Source: Paraburkholderia eburnea | Lineage (GTDB): Bacteria > Pseudomonadota > Gammaproteobacteria > Burkholderiales > Burkholderiaceae | Reading direction: 5' to 3' | DNA length: 64,000 bases | Assembly: GCF_002917095.1 (NCBI RefSeq) | Contig: NZ_PQGA01000011.1 | Coordinates: 118,465-182,464, forward strand | Shown: positions 54,794 through 63,916 of the stretch, one piece after another | Numbering within the stretch: position 1 is the stretch's first letter | Layout of the letters: the number at the start of each line of letters is the position of its first letter | The notes under the pieces: model-generated | Database searches by the model: none | Told to the model about the DNA's origin: nothing | Seen by the model: the letters and a program-made list of their open reading frames with translations, nothing else | Position numbers and translations under genes: made by a program

Positions 54794-55666
54794 CTAGCTG
54801 AGTTCGAGCACGATCGGCTGGTGATCGGACGCCTGCGTCGCGCCGTCGATTTCGCAGCGCGCGAGCCGGGCGCGCAGGTCCTCGGTCACGAAGACGAAAT
54901 CGCAGGTCAGCGGTCCGTCCGACCATTGCGCGGTGTCATAGACGCCCGCTGTGGGCGGCGGTGTCGCGCCGGGATGCAGCGTTGTCCAGGCGTCGATGAA
55001 GGCGGGGCTGCCCGTCAGCGGATCGAGCATACGCGCATAGGCGGCGCTGCCCCAGGCGCTGTTGAAATCTCCGCAGACGATCGCGCTGACCGGCCGCGCC
55101 GTGCGCGCGAACGGGCCCTCGTCGTTTTCGGCGGGCGCGGGTTGCGCCGCATGCGCGGCGGCTTCCTGCTGATAGCGACGCAGCGCCTCCACCTGCGCAA
55201 GCCTTTGCCGTTCCGAATAAAACTCCAGATGCGTCACGAGCACGCGCAGCGCGCCGCCCGGCGCGTCGAGCACCGCTTCGAGCGCCACACGCTGCATTGA
55301 AGGCGCGGCCGGGTCGGCGGGCCAGGGCAAAAGATGGCGGAAGACCTGCGCGACGGGCAGGCGCGTGGCCAGCGCGTTGCCGAACTGCCGGCGCCTCGCG
55401 GGTTTCCCGTCGCGTGCTGCAGCGGGATCGGCCCCCAGATCGGCGCCGATGGCTTCTATCACGGTGAAACCGGGCAGCAGTGCGGCAAGTTCGGCAAACT
55501 GATCGTCGCTGGGGCCGCCTGGCAGCGCGTGAAAACCGCGCGTGATTTCCTGCAGACACAGCACGTCGAAATCGGCGAGGCGCTGCGCTTCGTGCACGGT
55601 GCGCGCGAGATCCACCCGACCTGCGGCGTCGCGCCCCCATTGAACGTTCCAGCTGACGAGTTTCAT
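54794..55666 (-). CDS. Endonuclease/exonuclease/phosphatase-family protein
   Basis: The 290-residue product begins MKLVSWNVQWGRDAAG, with the EEP Asn, followed by LCLQEITRGFHALPGG (catalytic Glu), VLVTHLEFYSERQR, VCGDFNSAWGS and the C-terminal ASDHQPIVLEL with the Asp-His pair. All metal and catalytic positions are intact. Members act on DNA, phospholipids or phosphoinositides; I cannot name the substrate. It converges with the exonuclease gene. An in-frame start five codons upstream is possible. Confidence 0.87.
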   Translation of the reverse strand: MKLVSWNVQWGRDAAGRVDLARTVHEAQRLADFDVLCLQEITRGFHALPGGPSDDQFAELAALLPGFTVIEAIGADLGADPAAARDGKPARRRQFGNALATRLPVAQVFRHLLPWPADPAAPSMQRVALEAVLDAPGGALRVLVTHLEFYSERQRLAQVEALRRYQQEAAAHAAQPAPAENDEGPFARTARPVSAIVCGDFNSAWGSAAYARMLDPLTGSPAFIDAWTTLHPGATPPPTAGVYDTAQWSDGPLTCDFVFVTEDLRARLARCEIDGATQASDHQPIVLELS

Positions 55667-55725
55667 GGCCGTGAGCCTCACGTGACTTCGAGTCGCGCAC
55701 GGCCAACGCCTGCCTCGGGAAGGCG

Positions 55726-56073
55726 TCAGCGGCGTTGTACCGCGTAATCCGAAGCCTGGTAAGCGATGCCCGGACCGGCTGCCGCGCGCGTCACTGCAAG
55801 ATTACAGGAGCCACGTTCGCTGGCCACGACAGTCTGATACCGGAAGTACACGGCGAAAGGCACATCGCCGTATTTGCCGAGCGCATACTGGTAGCACTCG
55901 TTGCCGTTTTCGCCGCGCATGCGGTCGGGCGGTCCGACGCGGGCGATGACGTCGTTTTGCGACATGCCGTGTTTGACCATCGACATGGTCACTTCCGGGG
56001 CCGGAGTGGGCGACGACACACAGGCGCTCAGGCCAAAGGCGGCGAAGAGCGCCACGCAAACCACTTTGTTCAT
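55726..56073 (-). CDS. Small lipoprotein with BamE/SmpA-like domain
   Basis: The 115-residue product has a signal peptide with lipobox LSAC (MNKVVCVALFAAFGLSAC). The mature part contains VKHGMSQNDVIARVGPPDRMRGENGNECYQYAL, the repeat pattern of SmpA/OmlA-type outer-membrane lipoproteins. It is unlikely to be the main BamE and its partner is unknown. The ATG at 56073 is chosen over a start 36 codons upstream because it gives a clean signal peptide. Confidence 0.72.
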   Translation of the reverse strand: MNKVVCVALFAAFGLSACVSSPTPAPEVTMSMVKHGMSQNDVIARVGPPDRMRGENGNECYQYALGKYGDVPFAVYFRYQTVVASERGSCNLAVTRAAAGPGIAYQASDYAVQRR

Positions 56074-56227
56074 GCTGTTTCTCGGAATCGTGATGAAGGG
56101 CTTACCTGTACGCGCGTGGCTCGACGATGCGTATCGGACTATTCCCAAAAGCGTGCTGCCAGGGAATCCGAAACGTCTCAAAACGTCGCGAAACGTCGTG
56201 AGGCCGCCGATGGGCGCGCTGCGACGC

Positions 56228-56434
56228 TCAATCGAAGATCAGGCGCACGACGAGGTAAAGAAGTCCGATCATCAATATCGGGCTGCCGATCAGTGCGGCA
56301 GCGACGATATACGACTGGCGCCGGGCGGCGCGCTCGCGCGGTAACGTTTCGAGCAGCGGCGCCAGAAAGACGACGGCAACGCACAGCGCGCCGAGTACGA
56401 TCACAAAGCCGGTAGCGGAAAAAAGCGTGTCCAT
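56228..56434 (-). CDS. Small two-helix membrane protein, function unknown
   Basis: The 68-residue product has two hydrophobic segments (FSATGFVIVLGALCVAVVFLAP and YIVAAALIGSPILMIGLLYLVVRLIF) joined by a basic loop (ETLPRERAARRQS). I do not recognise a family. It is co-oriented with the lipoprotein gene 154 bp further on. The hydrophobic pattern and clean length make it more likely real than chance. Confidence 0.6.
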   Translation of the reverse strand: MDTLFSATGFVIVLGALCVAVVFLAPLLETLPRERAARRQSYIVAAALIGSPILMIGLLYLVVRLIFD

Positions 56435-56668
56435 GATGTCGGGTCCTTGGCGGCGGCCTTACAGGGCACGTCGCGAGAAACATCGTACTGACGGACGTCG
56501 TCAGAGTAGATCGGACTTTTCTGAAAGCGGGGCGATGCGATTGCGAACATGAATGGGGCGAGCGCGCTCGCCTGGTTCTGAAGCGTGCTTGAGGAGGCGC
56601 GCGCCGAATCGACTACAATCTCGCCTTCGCCTAAAAAATCCACCCCACTGTCTGTCAGGAATCCGCTG

Positions 56669-58174
56669 GTGTCCCAAGCCGCCCCCGACCCCCAAGCCGA
56701 AGCTGGCCGCGCCGAAGCCGACCGCGCCGATGCCGGCCGCGCCGAAACCGCTGCGGCACTGCCTACGCCCTCGAAAAAGCGCAGCAAGCGCGAGCGCCGC
56801 AATGAGAAGCGCACCGCCGTCGAGGCCTCGGTTGCTAATGCCCCGATTCTGGAAATCGAATCCCTCGACATGGAGGCGCGTGGCGTTGGCCGTACTGTCA
56901 CCGAAACGGGCGAGCCAGGCAAGGTGATCTTCGTCGAGGGCGCGTTGCCCGGCGAACGCGTCACCTATCTGAGCTATCGCAAGAAACCGACGTTCGAGCA
57001 GGCCGAAGTCGTGGACGTGCTGCGCGAGAGCGCGATCCGCACGAAGCCGCAGTGTGCCTTCTTCGGCAAATGCGGCGGCTGCTCGATGCAGCATCTGGAC
57101 GTGCGCGCCCAGATCGCCGTCAAACAGCGCGTGCTCGAAGACAATCTCAAGCACCTTTCGAAGATTCGCGCGGAAACGATGTTCCGGCCGATCCACGGTC
57201 CGTCCTGGGGTTACCGCTATCGCGCGCGCCTGACGGTGCGCAACGTGCCGAAGAAGGGCGGCGTGCTGGTGGGCTTCCACGAACGCAAGAGCAGCTACGT
57301 GGCCGACATGACGAGCTGCGAGGTGCTGCCGCAGCATGTTTCGGCGATGCTGGTGCCGCTGCGCCATCTGGTCGGCGCATTGTCGATCAGCGACCGCATG
57401 CCGCAGATCGAGCTGGCCGTGGGCGCGAGCGTCACGGCGCTGGTGTTGCGCATTCTTGAGCCGCTGACCGCCGCCGACGAGGATCTGCTGCGTGCGTTCG
57501 CCGACGAGCACAACGTCCAGTTCTGGCTTCAGCCGAAGGGGCCGGAGACGGTGTTCCCGTTCTATCCGCTCGACAAGCCGCTCGACTACACGCTGCCGGA
57601 ATTCGACATCCGCATGCCGTTCAAGCCGACCGACTTCACCCAGGTCAATCACCAGATCAACCGTGTGCTCGTGGGCCGTGCGCTGCGACTGCTCGCGCCC
57701 GAGCAGGGCGACCGCGTGCTCGATCTGTTCTGCGGCATCGGCAACTTCACGCTGCCGCTCGCGCGCCTGTCGCGCGAAGTGGTGGGGATCGAAGGCAGCG
57801 AGCAACTGACGACGCGCGCGCTCGAAAACGCGCGCGCCAACGGCGTGGACGGCCACACGTCGTTCGCGTGCCGCAATCTGTTCGAAGTTACGGCGGACGA
57901 CATCCGCGCGCTTGGCCATTTCGACAAGTACCTGATCGACCCGCCGCGCGAAGGGGCGCTTGCCGTGTCGCAGGCGCTGGCCGAAATCGCGCAAAGCGGC
58001 AATGGCCCGCTGCCGAAGCGTATCGTGTACGTGTCGTGCAGCCCGGGGACGCTCGCGCGCGACGCCGGCGTGCTCGTCAACGAAGCTGGCTATCGTCTCA
58101 AGGGCGCGGGCGTGGTCAACATGTTCCCGCATACCTCGCACGTCGAATCGATCGCGCTGTTCGAGCGCGATTAA
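56669..58174 (+). CDS. rlmD: 23S rRNA (uracil-1939-C5)-methyltransferase RlmD
   Basis: The 501-residue product has an Ala/Glu/Lys-rich N-terminal extension of about 65 residues and a TRAM domain. A 4Fe-4S motif follows (CAFFGKCGGCSMQHL), with the fourth Cys probably in MTSCEVLP. The SAM-binding motif is VLDLFCGIGNFTLPLA, and the catalytic Cys is in VYVSCSPGTLARD. A GTG start at 56669 fits AGGA nine bases upstream. TACAAT at 56614-56619 is a likely -10. A strong bidirectional terminator follows. Confidence 0.93.
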   Translation: MSQAAPDPQAEAGRAEADRADAGRAETAAALPTPSKKRSKRERRNEKRTAVEASVANAPILEIESLDMEARGVGRTVTETGEPGKVIFVEGALPGERVTYLSYRKKPTFEQAEVVDVLRESAIRTKPQCAFFGKCGGCSMQHLDVRAQIAVKQRVLEDNLKHLSKIRAETMFRPIHGPSWGYRYRARLTVRNVPKKGGVLVGFHERKSSYVADMTSCEVLPQHVSAMLVPLRHLVGALSISDRMPQIELAVGASVTALVLRILEPLTAADEDLLRAFADEHNVQFWLQPKGPETVFPFYPLDKPLDYTLPEFDIRMPFKPTDFTQVNHQINRVLVGRALRLLAPEQGDRVLDLFCGIGNFTLPLARLSREVVGIEGSEQLTTRALENARANGVDGHTSFACRNLFEVTADDIRALGHFDKYLIDPPREGALAVSQALAEIAQSGNGPLPKRIVYVSCSPGTLARDAGVLVNEAGYRLKGAGVVNMFPHTSHVESIALFERD

Positions 58175-58210
58175 GCACGACCAGGCGCGTCGGCGGCGAC
58201 GCCGGCGCGA

Positions 58211-58244
58211 AAAAAAAGCCACGGACGAAATGCCGTGGCTTTTT
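58211..58244. terminator. Bidirectional Rho-independent terminator
   Basis: AGCCACGG (58217-58224) and CCGTGGCT (58233-58240) form an 8-bp stem around an 8-nt loop, with eight A before it and TTTT after it. It serves the converging rlmD and bamD genes. Confidence 0.92.
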
Positions 58245-58308
58245 GCTTTTGAGTGCATGGCGCGTCTGGTCGAATTCAAATCGAACTCGAATCGCGCTCA
58301 GGCGGCCA

Positions 58309-59133
58309 TCACCAGATCTGCCACCAGGACTTCTGCTCCTTGCCGGGGCGTGCGTGACCCGTGATGTACGGGCTGTCCGGGAAGGTCGCGGCCAGCACGC
58401 GGCGGGTGTCCTCGGCGAGCTGGGGCTGCTCCAGCTTCTGGTACGACAGGATCATGATGTGCAGTGCGTCTTCGATCGCCGGCGCGCTCTTGTATTCGGT
58501 GATCGCGAGCTGCGCGCGGTTGATCGCCGCCACATAGGCGCCGCGACGATAGTAGTAGTCGGCGGCGTGTACTTCGTGCGAAGCCAGCGCGTTGACGATG
58601 TAACGCATGCGCTGCGCGGCGTCCGGCGCGTACTTGCTCTGCGGCGACTTGTCGACCACGACCTTGAAGGCGTCGTAGGACTCGCGCAGCGACTTCGGAT
58701 CGCGCTCGCTCATGTCCTGGCCCGAGAAGCGGCCGAACAGACCCAGATCGTCGTTGAAGTGGATCATGCCCTTGAGGTAGTACGCGTAGGCGATGTCCGG
58801 GTGATCCGGGTGCAGCTGGATGAAGCGGTTGATGGCCTGATCGGCGGCGTCGTTCTCGTTATCCTTCCAGTCGCAGTAGGCCACGTTGATCTGCGCCTGC
58901 TGTGCGAAATGGCCGAACGGATCGCGGCCTTCGAGCTGTTCGAAGTATTTCGCGCACTTGCCCCAATCGCCGCCGGAGAGCGCGTCCTGAGCCTCCGTAT
59001 ATAATTTGTTGTTGTTCCACGTTGCCGTTTCGTCGGTCTTTTCCGGCAGGCCGTGGCAGGCAGCCACTACGGTGAGCGCGGCGCCGCAGGCGGCAATGCG
59101 AAAGACGTTGCCCATCTTGCCGAGCGTTTGCAT
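58309..59133 (-). CDS. bamD: Outer membrane assembly lipoprotein BamD
   Basis: The 274-residue product has a lipobox VAAC after MQTLGKMGNVFRIAACGAALTVVAAC. TPR repeats follow, with typical segments LYTEAQDALSGGDWGKCAKYFEQLEGRDPFG and LHPDHPDIAYAYYLKGMIHFN. BamD is the essential partner of BamA in beta-barrel insertion. An in-frame ATG 24 codons upstream (59205) would give a longer basic n-region and cannot be excluded. It is divergent from rluD, as in many beta- and gamma-proteobacteria. Confidence 0.94.
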   Translation of the reverse strand: MQTLGKMGNVFRIAACGAALTVVAACHGLPEKTDETATWNNNKLYTEAQDALSGGDWGKCAKYFEQLEGRDPFGHFAQQAQINVAYCDWKDNENDAADQAINRFIQLHPDHPDIAYAYYLKGMIHFNDDLGLFGRFSGQDMSERDPKSLRESYDAFKVVVDKSPQSKYAPDAAQRMRYIVNALASHEVHAADYYYRRGAYVAAINRAQLAITEYKSAPAIEDALHIMILSYQKLEQPQLAEDTRRVLAATFPDSPYITGHARPGKEQKSWWQIW

Positions 59134-59247
59134 GTGCGTCGCGCGCAGTGCGTTTCGGGCCGCTGCATTTTTGGCCAGTTTCGTGTTCGTGTTCAAGGCT
59201 CGCATTTATCCCAGTCCAGCTTCAGGTCCACAGGTGACCCAGACTCA

Positions 59248-60543
59248 ATGACCCGTTCAGTTATTCCGGGGGCCGGCGCTCCCGGCGCCCAAAACAGCAT
59301 CAGCGATTATAGCCTGGGCGATGTGCCCGATGCCGGAGCAGCCGATGAGGCGCTTGACGACGACCTGATCGAAGGCGAATCCGTTAGCGATTCGACGCCT
59401 GTTTCAGGTCTGTCGCGCACCCGCGTCGCGCGCGAAGATCAGGAGGCGCGCCGCGCCGAAGTGCCCGACGAGCTTGCGGGCGAGCGTCTCGACAAGGTGC
59501 TCGCCAGAGTTTTCCCCGAATTCTCCCGTAACCGCTTGCAGGGCTGGATCGAAGCGCAGCGCGTGCACGTGGACGGCAAACCGGCCAAGGTGCGCCAGCC
59601 CGTGCCGCTAGGCGCCGTGATCGAACTCGTGCCCGATCTGCTGCCCGAGCAACTGGCGTTTACGCCCGAGCCCGTGCCGCTCGACATCGTCTACGAAGAC
59701 GACGCCATCCTCGTCATCAACAAGCCCGCCGGCATGGTGGTGCATCCGGCCGCCGGCAACTGGAGCGGCACGATCCTCAACGGGTTGCTGCACCGCTACG
59801 GCGAAGCGGCCGCCGGCCTGCCGCGCGCGGGCATCGTGCACCGGCTCGACAAGGAAACTTCCGGCCTGATGGTGGTGGCGCGCACGCTCGAAGCGCAGAC
59901 CGATCTCGTGCGTCAGTTGCAGGCGCGCACGGTCAAGCGCCGCTATCTCGCGCTGGTGTGGGGCAACATGCCCGACGAAGGCACGATCGACGCGCCGATC
60001 GGCCGCGATCCGCGCGATCGTGTCCGCATGGCGGTCGTGAGCGGCGCGTCGGGCAAACCGGCGCGCACGCATTACCGTCGCATCGACAAGACGATCTGGC
60101 ACCAGCAGCCGATCAGCGCGATTCACTGCGATCTCGAAACCGGCCGCACGCACCAGATCCGCGTGCATTGCGCGCATATCCGTCATCCGCTGCTGGGCGA
60201 TCCGGTCTACGGTCATGCGCGCGGCAAGCGCTCGGTGGCGGCGCTGCCCGGCGATTTCGCGCGCCAGGCGCTGCACGCGTATCGCCTCGGCCTGATTCAT
60301 CCGGTGACGGGCCGCGCGATGCAGTGGCGCGCCGAAGTCCCCGACGATATGGACGCGCTGATCGAAGCGCTCGGTTTCGGCGGCGAGGACAACGAGGACA
60401 GCAGCGCCTTCGACGAGATGTTCGACAGCGCCTACACGGACGAAGGCTACGTGATCGGCAGCAACGTAGAGGATTACGCGGACGACGAGGACGAGGGCGA
60501 AGACCACGATCACGACGATCACGACGGGGACAAGCCCGCATGA
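59248..60543 (+). CDS. rluD: 23S rRNA pseudouridine(1911/1915/1917) synthase RluD
   Basis: The 431-residue product has an S4-like domain at about 72-130 (ERLDKVLARVFPEFSRNRLQGWI in part). The catalytic domain carries GIVHRLDKETSGLMVVA, with the catalytic Asp, and LETGRTHQIRVH. It is about 100 residues longer than E. coli RluD because of an acidic N-terminal stretch and a very acidic, His-rich C-terminal tail (DDEDEGEDHDHDDHDGDKPA). The stop overlaps the pgeF start (ATGA). Confidence 0.93.
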   Translation: MTRSVIPGAGAPGAQNSISDYSLGDVPDAGAADEALDDDLIEGESVSDSTPVSGLSRTRVAREDQEARRAEVPDELAGERLDKVLARVFPEFSRNRLQGWIEAQRVHVDGKPAKVRQPVPLGAVIELVPDLLPEQLAFTPEPVPLDIVYEDDAILVINKPAGMVVHPAAGNWSGTILNGLLHRYGEAAAGLPRAGIVHRLDKETSGLMVVARTLEAQTDLVRQLQARTVKRRYLALVWGNMPDEGTIDAPIGRDPRDRVRMAVVSGASGKPARTHYRRIDKTIWHQQPISAIHCDLETGRTHQIRVHCAHIRHPLLGDPVYGHARGKRSVAALPGDFARQALHAYRLGLIHPVTGRAMQWRAEVPDDMDALIEALGFGGEDNEDSSAFDEMFDSAYTDEGYVIGSNVEDYADDEDEGEDHDHDDHDGDKPA

Positions 60544-61403
60544 CGACCTGCCCGGAACTGACTTCCGCCGATCTGCTGCACCCGGAATGGGATGTCGCGC
60601 CTCGCGTGCGCGCCATCGTGACGACGCGTAACGGTGGCGTGAGCGCGCCGCCGTTCGGGCGCTGGCAGGCTGGCGCAGGGCAGGGCGTGGACTTGCCGGG
60701 CGGGCTGAACCTGGGCCGCATGTCGGGTGACGATCTCGAACACGTCGAGGCCAACCGCGCCCGCCTGCTGACGTACGCGGGCGTGCCCGCGGCCTGGCTC
60801 AAGCAGGTCCACGGCCCGGTCGTGGTCGATGCCACCGCGGCGCTGGAAGCCGCGCGCGCCGGCGCGCCGCTCGAAGCCGATGCGTGCGTGACCCACCGGC
60901 CCGGCATCGCCTGCACGGTGATGGTCGCCGACTGCATGCCCGTTCTGCTCTGTGACGGCGCGGGCCGGGCGGTCGGCGCGGCGCACGCGGGCTGGCGTGG
61001 CCTGGCTGCGGGCGTCATCGAAAAAACGGCGCGGCGCGTGGCGGAGCTTGCGGGTTGCGCCACGAGCGAGCTGCATGCCTGGCTCGGACCGGCCATCGGG
61101 CCGACGGCGTTCGAAGTGGGGGCAGACGTGCGTGACGCATTCATGACTCATGCGGTCGCTGTCGACGGTCCACAACGCATCGCCACGGCGGCTACTGACG
61201 CTGCCTTCGCGCCGCGCGCCGAAGCGCCGGGCAAGTATTTCGCCGATCTGGGCGCGCTTGCGCGTCTGCGTCTGGGCGAACTCGGCATCACGCGAATCAG
61301 CGGCGGCGGCATGTGTACCTTCACCGATCGCGAGCGCTTTTATTCCTATCGACGCGAGCCCGTGACGGGCCGCATGGCCGCGCTTATCTGGCTCGAAGTC
61401 TGA
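60540..61403 (+). CDS. pgeF: Multicopper polyphenol oxidase-like protein (YfiH/PgeF)
   Basis: The 287-residue product of the YfiH family acts as a peptidoglycan editing factor (removing L-Ser-containing errors) in E. coli. Conserved elements are TTRNGGVS, the metal-site residues QVHG, ADCMPVLLCD and AAHAGWRGL, and the C-terminal GGGMCTFTDRERFYSYRREPVTGRMAALIWL. It overlaps rluD by 4 bp, the usual arrangement. Confidence 0.93.
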   Translation: MTTCPELTSADLLHPEWDVAPRVRAIVTTRNGGVSAPPFGRWQAGAGQGVDLPGGLNLGRMSGDDLEHVEANRARLLTYAGVPAAWLKQVHGPVVVDATAALEAARAGAPLEADACVTHRPGIACTVMVADCMPVLLCDGAGRAVGAAHAGWRGLAAGVIEKTARRVAELAGCATSELHAWLGPAIGPTAFEVGADVRDAFMTHAVAVDGPQRIATAATDAAFAPRAEAPGKYFADLGALARLRLGELGITRISGGGMCTFTDRERFYSYRREPVTGRMAALIWLEV

Positions 61404-61827
61404 GTCAGCCCAAGTTGAACCCCGCAGCTTTTTCGCTGCGGGGCACACGCCCTCACGCCTGCTGTTTGCCGGTTTTTTGCTGCACTGCACAGTTGCTTGC
61501 AAGGCACGGCTTTCCATGCGTCACGAATCGGTTCCGCACATTCCTCATTGCACTGCAAGCGCTTGCGCGCACGGCGGTTTTTTCTCGTCGCGCGAATCCT
61601 GCGCGTGCGCTGCGCGAGCGTACGCGTGAGCGCATCGGGAAAACGATAATAAAAAAAATATCGCAGTGCGGCAAAATCGGGCACAAGCATTGACACGCTT
61701 TGCAGTGGGGAGCAAGAATGTCCCTCACCTACGGGACAGGACGCACCGGGCGCAAGACAGTGGCGCGCCTTGAGCGTTCCACCTGCCTCTCAACCAGTCC
61801 TTCGGGACACATCGGTCAAAAGCAGGC
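61404..61827 (+). other. phaC upstream region: hairpin, repeats and promoter
   Basis: A perfect hairpin CCCCGCAGC/GCTGCGGGG (61420-61443) without a trailing T run follows pgeF. Two copies of TGCACTGCA lie at 61481-61489 and 61549-61557, the second inside the longer dyad TTGCACTGCAA. The promoter TTGACA (61690-61695), an 18-bp spacer and AAGAAT (61714-61719) matches the layout of the Ralstonia/Cupriavidus phaCAB promoter. The leader to phaC is about 100 nt. No gene was found in the region. Confidence 0.7.
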
Positions 61828-63795
61828 ATGACGGCATCTCAACGTTCCACGACTCATCCCGGTACGGGCGCTTCAAACGACGGTGCGCAGTCTTTCATTC
61901 CGAATTTCACGCCGGACGCCGCCGGCATGCAGCAAATGCTCGACGCCTGGACGCAGGCCTGGCGCAACGCCATGAGCGCCGCGCAGCAATCGGGCGCGCA
62001 GCAGTGGGGGGCGATCGGGCAGCCTGGCGCTTTGTGGCCCGGCGTCGCCGGTGCCGTGAACGGCGCTGGCAATCCTGCTCAAGCCGCTCAAGCAGCATTT
62101 GCCGCTGCCATGAATCCCGCCGCGATGCAGTCGGCGCTGGGGCAGTTCGGCAATTTCGGTAACCTCGGCGCCTTCGAGGCGTTCAAGCTGCCTTCGGCCA
62201 CGATCGAGCCGACCCGGCTCCAGCATCTTCAGTCCGAATACTCGCGCGACGCGATGGAACTGCTGCGTGAAGCCTCGGCTGCGCAGCCCAAAGCGCCCGA
62301 GCTCAAGGATCGGCGCTTCCATTCGGATGCGTGGCGAGCCACGCCGGCTTATGCCTTCACGGCGGCCTGGTATCTGCTCAACGCGCGTTATCTGCACGAG
62401 ATGGTCGACGCCATCGACACCGATGCGAAAACACGCGAACGCATCCGTTTCGCCGTGCAGCAGTGGACGGCGGCCGCTTCCCCCAGCAATTTCCTCGCAC
62501 TGAACCCCGACGCGCAGAACGCCTTGCTCGAAAGCCATGGCGAAAGCCTGCGCCAGGGCGTCATGAATCTGCTCGGCGACCTGTCGCGCGGCAAGATCTC
62601 GCAGACCGATGAATCGCGTTTCGTGGTGGGCCGCAATCTCGCGACCACGGAAGGCTCGGTGGTGTTCGAGAACGAACTCTTCCAGTTGATCCAGTACAAG
62701 CCGCGCACGGCCACCGTGCGCGAGCGGCCGCTCCTGATCGTGCCGCCCTGCATCAACAAGTACTACATCCTCGACCTGCAGCCCGAGAACTCGCTCGTCG
62801 CGTACGCGCTGGAGCAGGGCCAGCAGGTGTTCCTCGTCTCCTGGCATAACGGCGATGCGTCGATTGTCGATAAATCCTGGGACGACTACGTCGAAGATGG
62901 CGTGCTGCGTGCGATCGACACCACGCGCAGCATCAGCGGGCGCGAACAGATCAACGCACTCGGCTTCTGCGTGGGCGGCACGTTGCTCGCCACGGCGCTG
63001 GCCGTCGCGGCGGCGCGCGGCGAGCATCCGGTTTCGGCGATGACGCTGCTCACGGCGATGCTCGATTTTTCCGATACGGGCGTACTCGACGTGTTCGTCG
63101 ACGAGGCCCACGTGCAGATGCGCGAGCAGACCATCGGCGGCAAGAATGGCGGCACGCCGGGCTTGATGCGCGGCATGGAGTTCGCCAACACGTTCTCGTT
63201 CCTGCGGCCGAACGATCTGGTCTGGAACTACGTCGTCGACAACTACCTCAAGGGCCGCACGCCCGCGGCGTTCGATCTGCTCTACTGGAACAGCGACTCC
63301 ACGAGCCTGCCGGGCCCGATGTACGCGTGGTATCTGCGCAATACCTATCTCGAGAACAAGCTGCGCGAGCCGGGCGCGCTGACCGTGTGCGGAGAAGAGG
63401 TCGATCTTTCGCGCATCGACGTGCCCACGTTCATCTACGGCTCGCGCGAGGACCATATCGTGCCGTGGCGCACGGCGTACGCGTCGGTACCGCTGCTGTC
63501 CGGGCCGCTGAAGTTCGTGCTGGGCGCGTCGGGCCACATCGCCGGCGTGATCAATCCGGCCTCGAAGAACAAACGTAGCCACTGGGTTTTCGACGCCGAG
63601 GCGAAGCATCTTCCCGAGGAAGCCGACGACTGGTTCGACGCAGCCGAGGAAAAGCCGGGCAGCTGGTGGCCGGTGTGGGCCGAATGGCTCGATCAGTTTG
63701 GCGGCAAGAAGGTGAAGCCGCGCGCGCAGGCCGGATCGGCGGAATTCCCCGAGATCGAGCCCGCGCCGGGACGCTACGTGCAACAGCGCGAGTGA
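61828..63795 (+). CDS. phaC: Class I polyhydroxyalkanoate synthase PhaC
   Basis: The 655-residue enzyme polymerises (R)-3-hydroxyacyl-CoA into polyhydroxybutyrate granules. The lipase-like box GFCVGG gives catalytic Cys381, with Asp542 (REDHIVPW) and His570 (GASGHIAGV). All three are offset by exactly 62 from the Cupriavidus necator residues (319, 480, 508), so the core aligns without gaps between them. The extra length is an Ala/Gln/Gly-rich N-terminal segment. It is followed after 121 bp by phaA. Confidence 0.97.
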   Translation: MTASQRSTTHPGTGASNDGAQSFIPNFTPDAAGMQQMLDAWTQAWRNAMSAAQQSGAQQWGAIGQPGALWPGVAGAVNGAGNPAQAAQAAFAAAMNPAAMQSALGQFGNFGNLGAFEAFKLPSATIEPTRLQHLQSEYSRDAMELLREASAAQPKAPELKDRRFHSDAWRATPAYAFTAAWYLLNARYLHEMVDAIDTDAKTRERIRFAVQQWTAAASPSNFLALNPDAQNALLESHGESLRQGVMNLLGDLSRGKISQTDESRFVVGRNLATTEGSVVFENELFQLIQYKPRTATVRERPLLIVPPCINKYYILDLQPENSLVAYALEQGQQVFLVSWHNGDASIVDKSWDDYVEDGVLRAIDTTRSISGREQINALGFCVGGTLLATALAVAAARGEHPVSAMTLLTAMLDFSDTGVLDVFVDEAHVQMREQTIGGKNGGTPGLMRGMEFANTFSFLRPNDLVWNYVVDNYLKGRTPAAFDLLYWNSDSTSLPGPMYAWYLRNTYLENKLREPGALTVCGEEVDLSRIDVPTFIYGSREDHIVPWRTAYASVPLLSGPLKFVLGASGHIAGVINPASKNKRSHWVFDAEAKHLPEEADDWFDAAEEKPGSWWPVWAEWLDQFGGKKVKPRAQAGSAEFPEIEPAPGRYVQQRE

Positions 63796-63916
63796 CCGCC
63801 CCGGCGCTAATGAAAGCGCTGATGAAAGCAGTACAGATGCCGTAACAGGTTTTTGGGTTTTTAACATTGACGGGCAAGCATCTCTTGCGACTTCGCGCAG
63901 CCCGGAGGAATGGAAA

